64,000 nucleotides of DNA from Chinchilla lanigera (GCF_000276665.1 NW_004955429.1:6623261-6687260), one strand, 5' to 3'. Numbered from the stretch's first letter, positions 21,721-32,762 are shown. Notes: generated by a model from the letters alone, not told the origin. A program made the numbers and translations.

Positions 21721-22416
21721 ATAGTTCCCCCTTTACCTAGGGGTTTTGTTTCCTATAGTTTCAGTTACCTAGGGTCAACTGTGGTCTGAAATATTAAAAG
21801 GAAAATTCCAAAAGCAATTCCTGAGTTTTAAATTTCATGCAGTTCTGAGCAGCTTGATGAAATCACCCACTATTCTGCCCCATCCTGTCCAGGATATGAC
21901 TCACCCCTTAGTCCAGCATAGCCTTCTTATACACTACCTGTCATGAGTCACTCAGTAACCATCTCAGGTGACCAATGGACAGTCATGGTGTCAGTGCTCG
22001 TGTTCAGATAACCCTGTAGTTCCTAATAGTGATCCTACAGAGCCAGAGGAGTGACCCTGGCAATTCAGATATGCCAAAAAGAGATTGTCAACTACCTCCT
22101 TTAAGTGAAAAAGTGAGAGTTTCTAACTTAACAGGAAAGAAAAAAAATTATACGATAAGGTTGCTAAGATCTGTGGAAAGGCCAAACCTTGAAATTGTGA
22201 AGATCCATGAAATTGAAATTGTGAAGAAGGCAAAAGAAATTTGGACTGGTTTTGTTATTGCACCCCAAGCCACAATGATTATGGCCGAAGTGTGTGATAA
22301 GTCTTGCTTTGTGAACTGGAAAAGGTTTGTATCTATGTATGTATTGGGTACTATCCTATTCCCTTCTATGGGGGTCTTGTAATATATCCACTGAGGATAA
22401 GGGGAGAATGACTGTA
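21721..22416 (+). mobile_element. Tigger-family (pogo-like) DNA transposon, internally deleted
   Basis: The left end 'TAGTTCCCCCTTTACC' and right end 'GGATAAGGGGAGAATGACTG' are diverged inverted repeats of the Tigger type. Inside, 'GGTCAACTGTGGTCTGAAATAT' leads to a short remnant of the transposase N-terminus (about 22029-22330). It has the recognisable pattern DMPKR...LPLSEKV and EIVKK, which belongs to the CENP-B-like DNA-binding domain. The frame is degraded (lost basic residues, premature end), and the catalytic DDE region is absent. This is a molecular fossil with no activity. Confidence 0.88.
22029..22382 (+). pseudogene. Tigger transposase N-terminal remnant
   Basis: A 117-codon frame whose first two thirds resemble the CENP-B-like helix-turn-helix region of pogo/Tigger transposases, which bind the element's terminal repeats. 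Positions near residues 13-30 carry DMPKR and LPLSEKV. 'EIVKK' is near residue 63. The frame runs into non-coding 3' terminal sequence of the element, so it is not a real C-terminus. No catalytic residues are present. It is not expected to be expressed. Confidence 0.75.
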
Positions 22417-22675
22417 TTTCCACTTATTCCATTTTCCTGAACCTTTTGATCCTTTGCTTTCCTGTCTGCTGTGGAAGTTCCTTCACTTCCTGTCTCCTAA
22501 TGTAGCTGCTGCTTTTAGAAGCTTCTGAGAACTTGTAGTGTGTGACAGCCATCTGCCATGGTGCCATCGGGTTAAATACCATTTCACAGTATAGCGTTCC
22601 ATTCAATCAACTCTCCATCTAGCTTCTTTTCCCTATCTTCGTCCAACACCCTCAGCATCAGTTTCAGACAGGGAT
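22417..22675. other. Spacer between two Tigger-family elements
   Basis: About 260 bases without a recognised feature. Confidence 0.5.
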
Positions 22676-23005
22676 GTTTCCCGACTTACAATGGTTCAAC
22701 TTATAATTTTTTGACTTGGTGATCATGCCAAGGTGACATGTGTTTGGTTTAGAAACCATACTTCAAATGTTGATCTTTTTCTGGGCTAGTGATAGTGGTA
22801 AGATATTCTCCCAAGATGCTGGGCAGTGGCAGCAGCCAGCTCCCAGTGAGTGACACAGTAATGATGGAAACAACTGGTTCACTGTGTGTACTATTTGCTA
22901 AGAGAGATAAGGTTAGGTAGGTTTGGTAGGTTAAGTATTCAAGGCACTTCCCACTGATGGCATTTTCCAGTTACAATGGGTTATTAGGATGTGACCATAC
23001 TGAAT
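22676..23005 (+). mobile_element. MER2-like non-autonomous Tigger element
   Basis: 'CCGACTTACAATGGTTCAACTT' at the left and 'AGTTACAATGGGTTATTAGG' near the right form diverged, complementary ends. Inside are the family landmarks 'AGAAACCATACTTCAAATGTTG' and 'GATGCTGGGCAGTGGCAGC', followed by GGTTAGGTAGG-type repeats. It is a short element lacking any transposase. Confidence 0.8.
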
Positions 23006-23880
23006 ACCCTGATGTCTTTTGCTGGTATATGTTAGCTTGGTCCTGTGGCTCCTTTGGGGCTCTACTCACTTCTCTCCCTCAACAGGCATCTTTATGCCAC
23101 AATTTAATCTTATTTGTTTGTCTGATGGCCAGGAGGGGAGGTAGGGATGGATCTGAGAGGGATACCTGTGGTCTTGCAAAGCGGGAGGCTTCTGCATCAT
23201 CATCAGGAAGAAGGGAACACTGGCCCTTGATAGGTATGCTCTACCACCCCTAGCACCATGGACATTTTAATGATGGCACCACTACCCCAGTTGGGAAGCT
23301 AACCATGCTCATTTACCATATGCGATAGGTCTGGAGTGCTTGCTATGCAGTGGGTGATCCAACCCTAAGACCTCATTTTAAGCTGCCTTCCTAGGGCCAT
23401 TCTCCCTGCTGCTGTAGGTCAGATGCCCTTAGGAATGGAGACTCTAAGGTTTGCAAGTAGTTCAGTGGGGAGTTCCTCAGAAACGACTTTGAGGAAGCAA
23501 GGGAAGTACTACTCCTCAGGAGCCGTTGTCTTGAATGCAGTTCAAGTGGCAGCTTCAGCTCGTCACATGGGGAACACCATGGCTGAAGTAGCTTTCAGAG
23601 ATGAGCCAGACCAAGGCACCATGTACCAATCAATGCAGCAGGGCAGGGTCTTTGAATCTCTGCATGATTGGTCACTGGATGTTGGCTGACTTTGCTGAAA
23701 GAACAAAAGCTTTTGTGACAGCAGTTTCTTTGGTTAAGAACAATGCAGTGGTGAGCCATTGGCAGTCAAAAAATACTCCCAGCAGTGGCCTTGGACTTGC
23801 ACCTCCCCAAGAGGCCAAGCTGGTTACTACACATCCTCTAGGGTTCTTTTCTTTATTACTTTCCCTTTTATAGTTATCAT
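23006..23880. other. Unclassified DNA
   Basis: Several 88-98 codon frames overlap here on the + strand, with no recognised domain. The texture is again like an old retroelement or single-copy sequence. Confidence 0.35.
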
Positions 23881-24235
23881 TTCTTCCTGTCTTCCTGAAG
23901 TCATTGCCATTTTTATTCTTTTCACTTATTAAACTTCTGAAGTTATTAGGTTTATATATTTTAATTTTTTAAGAAATCATTTAGCTCTACACGTAAATAA
24001 TGAAGATTTTGACATATAATGTTCCCCTTTCATTATCTTCTACTAAATAATTTGTAGTTGTGTTTTTTCACTTTGAAGTTATTTAGGAGCAGTTCCTTTT
24101 TTTCTGGTGGTTGATTTTTTCAAAATTCCTCTCATTTATTTCTGATTATATCACTGGGTAGTCAGAAAATGTGACCAATGTAGAGTCTACTTTTGTAATT
24201 TATTAAAGTTTTGTTTATTTTCCATTAAGTTTGTT
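23880..24235 (-). mobile_element. Probable LINE-1 fragment, antisense
   Basis: T-rich sequence with 'GATTATATCACTGGGTAGTCAG' and 'TTTTGTAATTTATTAAAGTTTTG', in the order seen in reverse-complemented L1 ORF2. No clear ends. Confidence 0.5.
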
Positions 24236-24349
24236 TCTGTTTGTCACACATATACCAAAGAAGTTATAAAATAAAAGAATATAGTTGAATCTGAAATAAC
24301 ATATTTGTACATAATGAAATACATGACATGTAGTGTACTCAGAAAAAAA

Positions 24350-24405
24350 GAGTGTATATATTTATCTATATATCTATATATGTATCTATATATAGATATC
24401 TTTCT
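24350..24405. repeat. AT-rich microsatellite (TATC/TATA)
   Basis: Alternating TATATA and TATCTA units, partly self-complementary ('TATATATAGATATC'). Confidence 0.8.
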
Positions 24406-24799
24406 CTTTGTTTGTATATTAGCAAAATTTCAGGCACAAGAAATGAATCTGAGAACAATATGGTAGAGAAACAGTTTTCTTTATTCTCTTAGAGTTCTCA
24501 CATGATAATTGGGAAAAGCAACAGGACAAAAATAATCTGTGTTTCTTCTCCCAGAAATTTTGACTATTTACCATTAGATTTTAAAAAATAATTCTGAGTA
24601 TGTAGTTTTTGCTTTTTGAAATCAAGCAATTAGTTATTTTTGTAATAAGCACGAATGTTTCCGCTACAACCTTGAGTTATGATCGGCTGAGTCAAGGTAA
24701 AATGAAGCAACACACAAGTTTTGTTTTTAGACTTGATGCTCAAGTGTTCTAGGATTTTGGAGCCAATTAAAGAATGTGGAGGGAAAGCATCCAGCTTTT

Positions 24800-24911
24800 T
24801 TTTTGTTGTTGTTGTTTGTTTGTTTGTTTTTCACCGGTACCGGGAATCAAACTCACGACCTTGTGCTTGCCAGGCCGGCACTGGGCTGCTGAGCTAAATC
24901 CCCAGCCCCCA
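24800..24911 (-). mobile_element. ID-type SINE with target duplication, antisense
   Basis: A T/GTT-rich tail is followed by 'CACCGGTACCGGGAATCAAAC', 'TCACGACCTTGTGCTTGCC' and 'GAGCTAAATCCCCAGCCCCC'. It is flanked by CATCCAGCTTTT at 24788-24799 and 24912-24923. Young subtype, recent insertion. Confidence 0.95.
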
Positions 24912-24924
24912 CATCCAGCTTTTG

Positions 24925-26365
24925 ATTTTGCTGATTTGTGACAGAAGGGAGACAGCAATGGAAAGAGGACCAGAGATTCTTCCTCACAGTAAAGATTTCA
25001 GATTCAACTTTCAGTGTTTTAAAATTAAAAATTTGAAAGGTTTATCTTCATTTATATTACCAAATTTCAGCCATCCACAAATCCTGTCCCAAAATTTAAA
25101 AAGTAAAATAAAATCTTGCCCTTCCTCACCTTTTATTTTATTATCTCTAACCTTTGTTTTTGGAGTTTATTTGAAAAATTGGTGTATAATTAAGATTCAT
25201 GCCCAATTATCTAACCAGTTGCACATTATCATTTTCTTAACAGCTCTTTCCTTTCCCAATGAATCTGTGTGCTTCTTTAATTGGTTATTAATTTCTTATA
25301 GGTCCTCACTTTTTTTTTGGTCAAAATGTATATTCTTCTTTCTTTTGTGTTTTAGCGTGCCTATTTTTGTATGACTACCACATTGCTTGAATTATTGAAT
25401 GTTCATAATATGTTTTGTATCTGGAAAAAACAACCATTTTCCTCTCACCCAGCACCTCATATTCCATTAATCATCTTTTGCAAAAATTTCTCAGTGACTT
25501 ATTTTCTTTCCAGATGTTTCCCAGATTTTCCCCCCAAAGTTTTGTTGTATTTTTCTAAATACAGTTGGAATATTTATTGTGCTTGACATTTGAAAGACTT
25601 GGCATTTTTATAGTATTGAATGTTGTCATCCGGAGACCTGGTATATCTCTCTGGTTGTAGCATTTTGAAACAGCTCAGCTAAGTAATATACTCAATTTAT
25701 GTAAATCACTTTTGTTTACACCCAGCTGGGGCAGATCCAGATTCTATAGAGACTACAGCTTATACAATTTTTGAGACTCTTTTTTGCTTTTAAAGAAAAA
25801 GAATACAAAATTAAGTTCTGGGTCTTAGAAGAAGCCCATGCAAGATAGGCTCCAGGACTGCCTTTGTTTTGTGGCCAGTGGCTTCTTCTCACACATGCTT
25901 CTGTGGCTCTTGAGGAGGATGTTTCTTGTGAGTTTATAGTTGTAGTGTTATGCCTCATTCTTGTAGGAATGAAAAAGCCATTCACCAAGACTTTAAAATA
26001 CTATACAACCTCTTCTGTACAAATAATTTCTTTACAGATAATCACACTACATGCAACTACCAGTGATTTTGGTATCATCCTCTATCACATCTTCCCTACA
26101 TTTTGAATGGTTTGAGCAAAAAAGCTATATACTATAGCTATTAACTGCATGTTAAGGATGGCCAATAAATGGACCAAAGGCATATACATACATATATATA
26201 TATCAGCCACTGCTAGATGAATTTTCTGCTCAGAACATTTTATGCTGCAAGTGGAATATAATCTTGTCCATATTGCAGAGTGGAAACCACAGACTCTTAC
26301 CTTTTCCTTAGGGTAATACATTTTATTGGAGCATCTAAAAAAACTTTACATTGTGGTTTGGGTTT
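24925..26365. other. AT-rich unannotated DNA
   Basis: Low-GC sequence with long frames caused by T-rich composition (for example 24922-25374). Hydrophobic translations such as FFFLLCFSVPIFV are what T-rich DNA gives by chance. Parts near 25100-25570 may be an old LINE fragment. Confidence 0.4.
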
Positions 26366-26384
26366 TGCTTTTATTTATTTTATC

Positions 26385-26466
26385 ATTTTTTGTGGTACTG
26401 GGGATTGAATCCAGGGCCTTGTACCTACTAGGCAAGTGCTCTACCCCTAAGCTACACTCTCAGCCA
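26385..26466 (-). mobile_element. ID-type SINE (old subtype), antisense
   Basis: 'GTGGTACTGGGGATTGAATCC', 'AGGGCCTTGTACCTACTAGGC', 'AAGTGCTCTACCCCTAAGCTAC' is a complete antisense ID body of the CTGGGTTCAA (old) subtype. Confidence 0.9.
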
Positions 26467-27060
26467 AGACTGGGTGTTTAATATGCTTTTAATGGTCTAG
26501 ACTCAAGGTATATTTATAGAAATTTTTCAATGACATTCATACTAGAAATTATTCCAGAAACTTGTATTTGGCCTAGATTCTTATACTAAAAATAGATTGC
26601 CAAAATGGGCAGAAGGGCGCCCTAATGAAATAGCTTGAGATCATAAATCAATAACTAGGTTAAAAATGTCTCGCTAGGGACTTATTCTCTTTACAAAACA
26701 AATGGGAAATATTGAAAAGGTTATTTAGGATATGTCTCCTACTGATGCTGAATTTTATAAGATAGAAGATCCAATTTTTAGAGGCCATTTGAAAACTGCA
26801 GGTTTTAGAAATTTCAGAAGAGATATCTTTGGCCTTTACTGTAATGCATTATAACAGAAAAATGTACAATTCATGTTACTTATTAGTTAATTAATTTAGC
26901 CATCTTTGTGGCTGGTATAAGTTCTGGAAAATTTACAACATCCTAGAATGTTCAGAGAGCCCTGTCAAAAGCCAGCCAGTGTGTGACATATATATCAGAG
27001 TTGCTGTCACTATCATTGAAATGCTAGTCATAATTTTCTTTTGTTTGTTGTTTGTTTGTT
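26467..27060. other. Repeat-poor AT-rich DNA
   Basis: About 600 bases free of recognised repeats between two ID elements. No frame or RNA gene. It could contain conserved non-coding sequence (see findings). Confidence 0.45.
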
Positions 27061-27061
27061 T

Positions 27062-27137
27062 TGCATGCTGAGGATCAATCCCAAGGCTTTCCATATGCTA
27101 GGCAAGCGCTCTGCCACGGAGCTACATTCCCAGGCCT
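27062..27137 (-). mobile_element. ID-type SINE (old subtype), antisense
   Basis: 'GCATGCTGAGGATCAATCCC', 'ATATGCTAGGCAAGCGCTC', 'TGCCACGGAGCTACATTCCC' follow the ID body in reverse, behind a GTTT-rich tail. Confidence 0.88.
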
Positions 27138-27620
27138 GGGCCATAATTCTTAATTATCCAAATAATCAAGAATTCAGGGATGTTTTTAGTTAAGGCTTAG
27201 TTTTTAGTAACCTAAGACATCTATTCATAATAAAGAATGCTCAGACTGTTGCAATTAGAACTGCTAATTAAATTAAATGTAGGTTAACTAAATGTTTGTG
27301 ACATGGGATTAAGGAGCAACATAGTCAAATACACAAACCTTAAGTGGCATTAATTAACACACCATTAAGGTGGAATGGGAAACTTACCGATGTACTTTAA
27401 ATTGTTTTCAATTAATATGAATTTGCGATTGCCTCAACATAAAAAACAACCCAGACCCTACAATTTATACATTCTTTCAAAATTGGTAACTCCAGCAAAA
27501 TATATGAGATTTTTCTTTTTTTTTTTAATGAGTTGGGATTTTGGACATTTCTTCTTGTAAATCTAACCCTTTCCCCTCTTCCCTGTGAACTTTTTGGGGG
27601 ATAAAAAAGTAGTTATTGAG
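27138..27620. promoter_or_regulatory. Candidate conserved enhancer-like segment
   Basis: Repeat-free, with many TAAT-core homeodomain-type sites: 'TCTTAATTATCC', 'GCTAATTAAATTAAATG', 'GCATTAATTAACAC', 'TTCAATTAATATG'. This density resembles ancient developmental enhancers, but AT-rich DNA also gives such sites by chance. The call is an inference from motif texture. Confidence 0.3.
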
Positions 27621-27675
27621 AAGTAATCCAAAAGAAAAATATCTATATATATCTATATCAATATCTATCTATATA

Positions 27676-27727
27676 TTCTTTTGTACCAGGAATCAAACTC
27701 AGGGCCTTGTGCTTGCCCTGGCCCCTA
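27676..27727 (-). mobile_element. Truncated ID-type SINE, antisense
   Basis: 'TTTGTACCAGGAATCAAACTC', 'AGGGCCTTGTGCTTGCC' then directly 'CTGGCCCC': the middle of the ID body is deleted. A TATC-rich microsatellite (about 27638-27675) precedes it. Confidence 0.8.
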
Positions 27728-27781
27728 AGAAAGTATTTCTTGAGGTGTGCAATACACTGTCAAGATCAAAAGCCTAAATCC

Positions 27782-27899
27782 GGAGCTGGAGTTGGGTGCC
27801 TGTGGCTGTAATCCTAGCTACTGAGGAGGCTGAGGCAAGAGCATTGCTTAAACCCAGGGTTCAAGGCCAGCTTAGGCAATATAGTCAAAACCCCATCTT
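27782..27899 (+). mobile_element. B1-type SINE, sense
   Basis: 'TTGGGTGCCTGTGGCTGTAATCC' opens the element. 'TGAGGAGGCTGAGGCAAGAGC' and 'GTTCAAGGCCAGCTTAGGCAAT' follow, ending 'CCCCATCTTAAAA'. Its A-tail passes straight into the purine tract. Confidence 0.92.
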
Positions 27900-28082
27900 A
27901 AAAGGAAGAAAGGAAAGAAAGAAGGAAGGAAGGAAGGAAGGAAGGAAGGAAGGAAGGAAGGAAGGAGGGAAGAAGGGAGGGAAGGAGGAAGGAAGGAAGG
28001 AAGGAAGGAGAAAAGGAGGGAGGAAGGAAGGAAGGAGAGAAGAAAGGAAGGAAGGGAAGGAGGGAGGGAGGGAAGGAAAAAG
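27900..28082 (+). repeat. GGAA/GGGA polypurine microsatellite, 183 nt
   Basis: An uninterrupted run of A and G made mostly of GGAA units with some GGGA and AGAA variants, starting at the A-tail of the preceding B1. The Lys/Glu/Gly- and Phe/Pro/Ser-rich frames read through it are artefacts. Confidence 0.98.
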
Positions 28083-28670
28083 CCTCAATTCCAAGCAAAA
28101 CATAAAAAACCCAAATTAAATGTAATAACCCTTAATCACATCAAGCAGTAAGTGGGTAGAAAAAGGAAAGAAATGAGCAGCAGTGTAATGTCACATCTCT
28201 GTGGCAGAGCTTTAAATTGGATGTTCGACTAACATTGTGGTTGATTCAGCCTTGAGCTTTTATTGTTGTCTAGTTTCTAAAGCAGAACATGAGGCCTTGT
28301 ATCTTAAAAGCTCTTTAATTTTTAAAAACCCTAGAGAACCTTTAAGTGTGACTTAATTAAACTTCAAATCAACCTTAGATGTGTATCCAAGACAGTTTTC
28401 AAAAGACTTGGACAGCCTGTGCTCATTTGATGCTCTCATTTCTGATGTTCTCATCTTCAGGAGTTCCCACGCAGGCCAGTAGCTACTTGGCTAGCAAGTC
28501 TGGAAACCAGTGTGTGTATTTTGGGTTGATAGGATGAGCAGTATGTGGGCGTACTGCTGGCACTGAGAGAAGGGGGCCAGGACCCCAAAGTGCAATGAAA
28601 AATTTTTCCTGTCCTGTTAGAGTTTCAAAAAATCCTCTGAACAATGTCCTACTAAAATCTAGGATGGAGG
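28083..28670. other. Repeat-poor DNA
   Basis: No recognised element. It contains 'GACTTAATTAAAC' and 'CTTTAATTTTTAAA' type AT-rich motifs. No gene visible. Confidence 0.45.
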
Positions 28671-28677
28671 GTGTTTG

Positions 28678-28756
28678 GTTAGTGTTAGGGGTGGAACCTG
28701 GGGCCTCACACATGCTAAACAAGAGCTCTACCACTGAGCTACATCTCTGGCTCAGT
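28678..28756 (-). mobile_element. ID-type SINE (old subtype), antisense
   Basis: 'GGGGTGGAACCTGGGGCCTC', 'CACATGCTAAACAAGAGCTC', 'CTACCACTGAGCTACATCTC' is an old antisense ID copy. Confidence 0.88.
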
Positions 28757-29460
28757 ACCTTACTATAAACATGACAGTAGTATTTTAACACAAATGTGTT
28801 TGTGGCCCCTCAGTAAGATAGTAAAAAGTTTTCTAAGAAGCTACCCAAAGGGGTCCTGAATTTAGAAAAAATTCATTGTATTATAAGTGACATAATGATA
28901 TTGTACCCAAATTACTGAAAAACTTCCTCTGTAGATCCTGTTTTTAAGTTCTGTTATTTTGTTCATTGTAGGGTTTTTTTTTTTGGCAATTTAATTCGAT
29001 ATTCTAAAAAATTGCATTAAAACAGATTATTTATCTTGATTACTAAATTTAAATTTTAAGGAGCCCTTAAATTTTGTGCCCAAGGTGAGTGGCTGATTTC
29101 TCCTTACAAGGTACCCAGTTGATAAAGATTTTAGTACAGCCCTGCAGTAGGTGTAAAAGTAAAAGATCAACTGCATCCCGTATTAAGAAGAGTTGAAAAT
29201 CCTTTTAATCCTAAGTGGCACATGAAATATAGAAGTCACTCTACATTTTATTAATAAATATTATTTTGATCTATTTCTTCTTATTGCCATTTTATACATT
29301 TGCGTAGTGTAGGAAGTTAATGTGAAAATCACACCTTAAACTCATTTATCTCAGGGCTGTTATTATTCTTAGTCTTGCTCTGATATGTCTCTGCCATCGA
29401 TCACACAACTTCTCTACCGTCTCTTACTTCTTTCTAGAAATTTGCTTCAATCCACTATGG
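28757..29460. other. AT-rich unannotated DNA
   Basis: No recognised repeat or gene. Confidence 0.45.
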
Positions 29461-29461
29461 C

Positions 29462-29547
29462 CTTTTTTTTTTGGAACTTGGAATCAAACTCAGGACATCC
29501 TGCTTGCCAGGCAGGTACCATGTGGCTGAGATATATCCCCGGCCCTC
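29462..29547 (-). mobile_element. ID-type SINE, antisense
   Basis: A T-run, then 'GGAACTTGGAATCAAACTCAGG' and 'GCTTGCCAGGCAGGTACC', ending 'GAGATATATCCCCGGCCC'. Flanks resemble each other (TATGGCCTTTT and CATGGCTTTT), suggesting a diverged target duplication. Confidence 0.88.
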
Positions 29548-29549
29548 TC

Positions 29550-30070
29550 CATGGCTTTTGAAAGGTGTGGTCTCCAGTCTTTAAGTACTAGAAGTTAATT
29601 ATATGCTTGATATATAGTAGAATTTTGAAATAATAAACGTTTTCTATACCCAAAGAGGAAATTATTTTGATTTTATACTTTAGATAAGAGAATATTGTAT
29701 TTTTGAGAATATTGTATTTCCTCTGTAATTTGTCTATTTTGCTTATTATATACAAACAACTCTGATGCATTTTTATTTATCCTAACACTATTTTTGTTTT
29801 GTTTTGTTTTGTTCTAGTACCTCTGGTCATATCAGGATACCTCTTCTACGGAGTAACTTTTTATCGTCTCTTAAATCAAAATGCAATCATTAAATCAATG
29901 CAAGGATCTGGCTATTTTAGTAGACCTTTCAGTGTAGTCATATATGAGCATTTACATATTGAAATACACATTTTATGAATTATTTTATTTTTATTTCTCT
30001 GTTAATTATTAATAAGATATTTATACTATATTATCTAAGAAATTCATTTCAAGATATGTGATAGATTCTG
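29550..30070. other. AT-rich unannotated DNA
   Basis: Very AT-rich, no recognised feature. Confidence 0.45.
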
Positions 30071-30074
30071 TTTT

Positions 30075-30690
30075 TGAAGATGACCACAATAGTAGCTCCT
30101 ATCCCAAGTGTCGTTGTGTTTTGGTTTTTGTTTTTTAATAACATAACCCCACCATCCCAATATCATCAGAGTTTGTTTTCCTGTTCCTTGAATATGGGCT
30201 GGTCCTATGACCCGCTTTAGTCAATAGGATACAGGAACAGGGATGCTATCTAACTTTGTGGAGGTTGGCACTGAGATGTTGGTAGCTTCTAACTTTGCTT
30301 CTGGGACACTCGGGTGTGTATGTGTGTGCGCGTACTGAAAGTTGAAGTCAGGGCTTCTCACATACTAAGCATGTGTTATTGGGTTATATCCCTGGATGCA
30401 ATGCTTTCTCCCTGAACCCTGCAGTGTGAAGGAGCCCTGGAAATCACATTTGGAGGCCCACCAGGAAGAGAAGTGTAGCCCCAGCTGAGCTCCCAGCCAG
30501 TAGCAGTCCAGCCAATAGCCAGTTACACAAAGAAGGATTATTTTTAGGTCTTAAGTGTCGCAGAGCCCCAGCTGACATCATTTGAAGCAGAACTTCCAGG
30601 TCAACCCAAAAAATCATAAGAAGTAGTAAGTTCCTCTCTGGGGTGGTTTACTTAACTATAATAGATAAGTGTGTTTTCAGAAGGAAGTCA
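30075..30690 (+). mobile_element. MLT1-type LTR (MaLR), sense
   Basis: 'GAATATGGGCTGGTCCTATGACC' with 'GCTTTAGTCAATAGGATACAGG' and 'TTTGCTTCTGGGACACTC' form the left part. 'CCCCAGCTGAGCTCCCAGCC' with 'AATAGCCAGTTACACAAAG' and 'GCCCCAGCTGACATCATTTG' form the right part. This is the typical order of an MLT1 LTR. A decayed ID-like sequence (30328-30396) interrupts it. It is a non-coding endogenous-retrovirus relic. Confidence 0.75.
30328..30396 (-). mobile_element. Degenerate ID-type SINE inside MLT1
   Basis: 'GTCAGGGCTTCTCACATACTAAGCATGTG' (in part) and 'GGGTTATATCCCTGGA' keep the ID order but with heavy change. Confidence 0.6.
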
Positions 30691-31090
30691 TTACAGAATA
30701 TTTGTTATAAAATGTGTGACTATTAAAATTGACATCATTGAGAATCACTGTCACAAGCAGTAAACACTTTTCAATTAGGACTTTTAAATGACCCAACAAT
30801 TTGAAACTTCTAGAGGTTTATTTTCCCTAATAGGAGATCCCTTGAATTAAAAACTAACCATTTCCCAGATTTAAAAAGAGAATCAGCAAGCCAGAAACTT
30901 GCCACCCCAATTTCTGCATTTTTCTTATTTACCCCCATTTTAAGCGAGAAATTATTTTGCATGGGAAGACAAAAGCTTGGCTAGAGTTAGGTGTAAGCCG
31001 GGGGTTGTCATCCTATGGGTGGAAAACTGTAAGATTGCTTGATCCTGTGCTTATCAATCATTCATTGTCTGTGTGCTGATTCTAAAATGT
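30691..31090. other. Unannotated DNA
   Basis: AT-rich, with no recognised feature. Confidence 0.45.
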
Positions 31091-31095
31091 GTACA

Positions 31096-31440
31096 TGTGC
31101 TAGTCACCTTTTTCATTGCAGGGATAAAATAACTGATACTTACAACTTAGAGGAGCAGACATTTATTTGGATGATGGTTTCAGAGAGTTCAGTCATGGTG
31201 GGTTGGTTCCAAGGCAGAAACATCATAGTGGAAGGACCATGCCTAACCCACGGAAGCCAAGAAACAGTGTGGGAATGGTGCCAGTGAGAGATATGCCCTC
31301 TAAAGGCACATGCCAGTGACCTTCTCACAGTACACTGAGCTAAGAGCATTGGTAGATTAATCCACTGATGAGTATAGAGCTCTCATGATCCAATCATCTC
31401 TCCAGGAATCTCTTAATCCAATCAAATTGACAATTACTGT
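31096..31440 (-). mobile_element. MaLR-type LTR, antisense, diverged
   Basis: 'GTGCTAGTCACCTTTTTCATTGC', 'GTTCCAAGGCAGAAACATCATAG' and 'ATGATCCAATCATCTCTCC' match the order of the other antisense MaLR copies. The right end is unclear. Confidence 0.75.
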
Positions 31441-32015
31441 TAAGTGGTACAGTACAAATTCATCCAAAGGCGTTATAATTTCACTGTAAGATTTCTTGTA
31501 AAACCTTTTTCGACATTAACACAGCGTTCTCAGACTTGAAATGATGGGAAAACCACTGTTGGAGGACCCTAAGTCCCATTGCTAATGGATTTGTAGTTGC
31601 TAGGATTCCTTCAAATGAATCATTGACTGCTGTTTACTTGGCTTCTGGACCTTGAAATCATCTGACTTCTTCCCTGTAAACTGAACAATGAGTTAGGGAA
31701 ATACATTCCATAGAAAATTTTGAGACATTTTCACGGCCTTCATAGGGAAACAAAGCCCTTACTAAACCATCATAAAGAAATTACTTCATGGAGCCATGTT
31801 TAGAAAATACAAACTTTTGTATAAAGTCCAATGGGTCAGTGAGGATATAATAAGTAATTTAGAGTAAATGGAGAATCTGGTGGATCCAGGTAAGTGATCA
31901 GAGTTATAATAATTTATAGTATTTGACTGGGATACTGTTTACAAATAAGAATGACTCTGGAAATCCCAGGTTGATAAATGCTATTTATTGAATGTGAGCA
32001 TATAGTTCAATATTT
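31441..32015. other. Unannotated DNA
   Basis: No recognised feature in about 575 bases. Confidence 0.45.
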
Positions 32016-32017
32016 TA

Positions 32018-32205
32018 TGGCGCTTTATATTTTTAAAATGATTTTCCTGGCTATTATCTGCCTCACAAGCATGTCTGAAGGATCTAACAGATATTGCTTT
32101 CCTCACTTATAGACCAGGAAACTGTGGGCACAAAGAGGTGAGATTATTTGGCCAGATCCCAAAGAGAATCACAGAGCTGGGTCAGGAACTTAACTCCTTG
32201 AATCC
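32018..32205 (-). mobile_element. MIR, antisense
   Basis: 'TTTCCTCACTTATAGACCAGG', 'AAACTGTGGGCACAAAGAGGTGAG' and 'AATCACAGAGCTGGGTCAGG' are the typical reverse-complement MIR core landmarks. Confidence 0.8.
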
Positions 32206-32760
32206 TCACCTAATATGGATAGAGTAAATGTGATCTTAAAGTGTAAAGACAATAGAACATCTATTTTCGTCAAGCACTGACACTGCATTTGCCAGACCTC
32301 AGGGGGATTAGCTTGATGTTATTAGCCGTGGAGTCTCCGATGTGTACCCCTGAATATATTTATTCATTTGACCCTCTACATTCAACCATTCAAAAGTGTA
32401 GTTAGACTTAACAGCATTTACATCTGGACTGAACATGTAGAGACCTTTTCCCTTGTAATCATTCCCTAAATTGTACAGTATAAGAAATATTTACACAGAG
32501 TTTATATTGATCTAGGTAGGATACATAATGATGATCTAGGTAGGATACATAGAGATGATTCTGAGTATTCCGGAGCATGTGTGTAGGTCATAGGTAAATG
32601 CTACAATATTTTACGTAAGGGACTTGAGCGCCCGAGGATTTGGGTATCCTGGAACTGTCCTCTACAGATATCAAGAGTGAGCATATATCACAACAGAAAC
32701 AAAGCCAAGATGAGCATTACAAGTTTGAAGATGGCATGGAAGTGATTTCAATGCACTTAG
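32206..32760. other. Unannotated DNA with short tandem copy
   Basis: GATCTAGGTAGGATACATA occurs twice at about 32510-32552 (offset about 23). Nothing else recognised. Confidence 0.45.
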
Positions 32761-32762
32761 TG

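Noticed and set aside
24350..24405. Possible hairpin or origin in the TATA/TATC repeat
   Set aside because: Self-complementarity is a trivial result of the simple repeat.
24922..25374. 150-codon hydrophobic frame, membrane-protein-like
   Set aside because: T-rich sequence gives Phe/Leu-rich translations by chance. It has no conserved motif.
27796..28119. Long charged and Pro/Phe/Ser-rich frames
   Set aside because: They are translations of the GGAA microsatellite on each strand.
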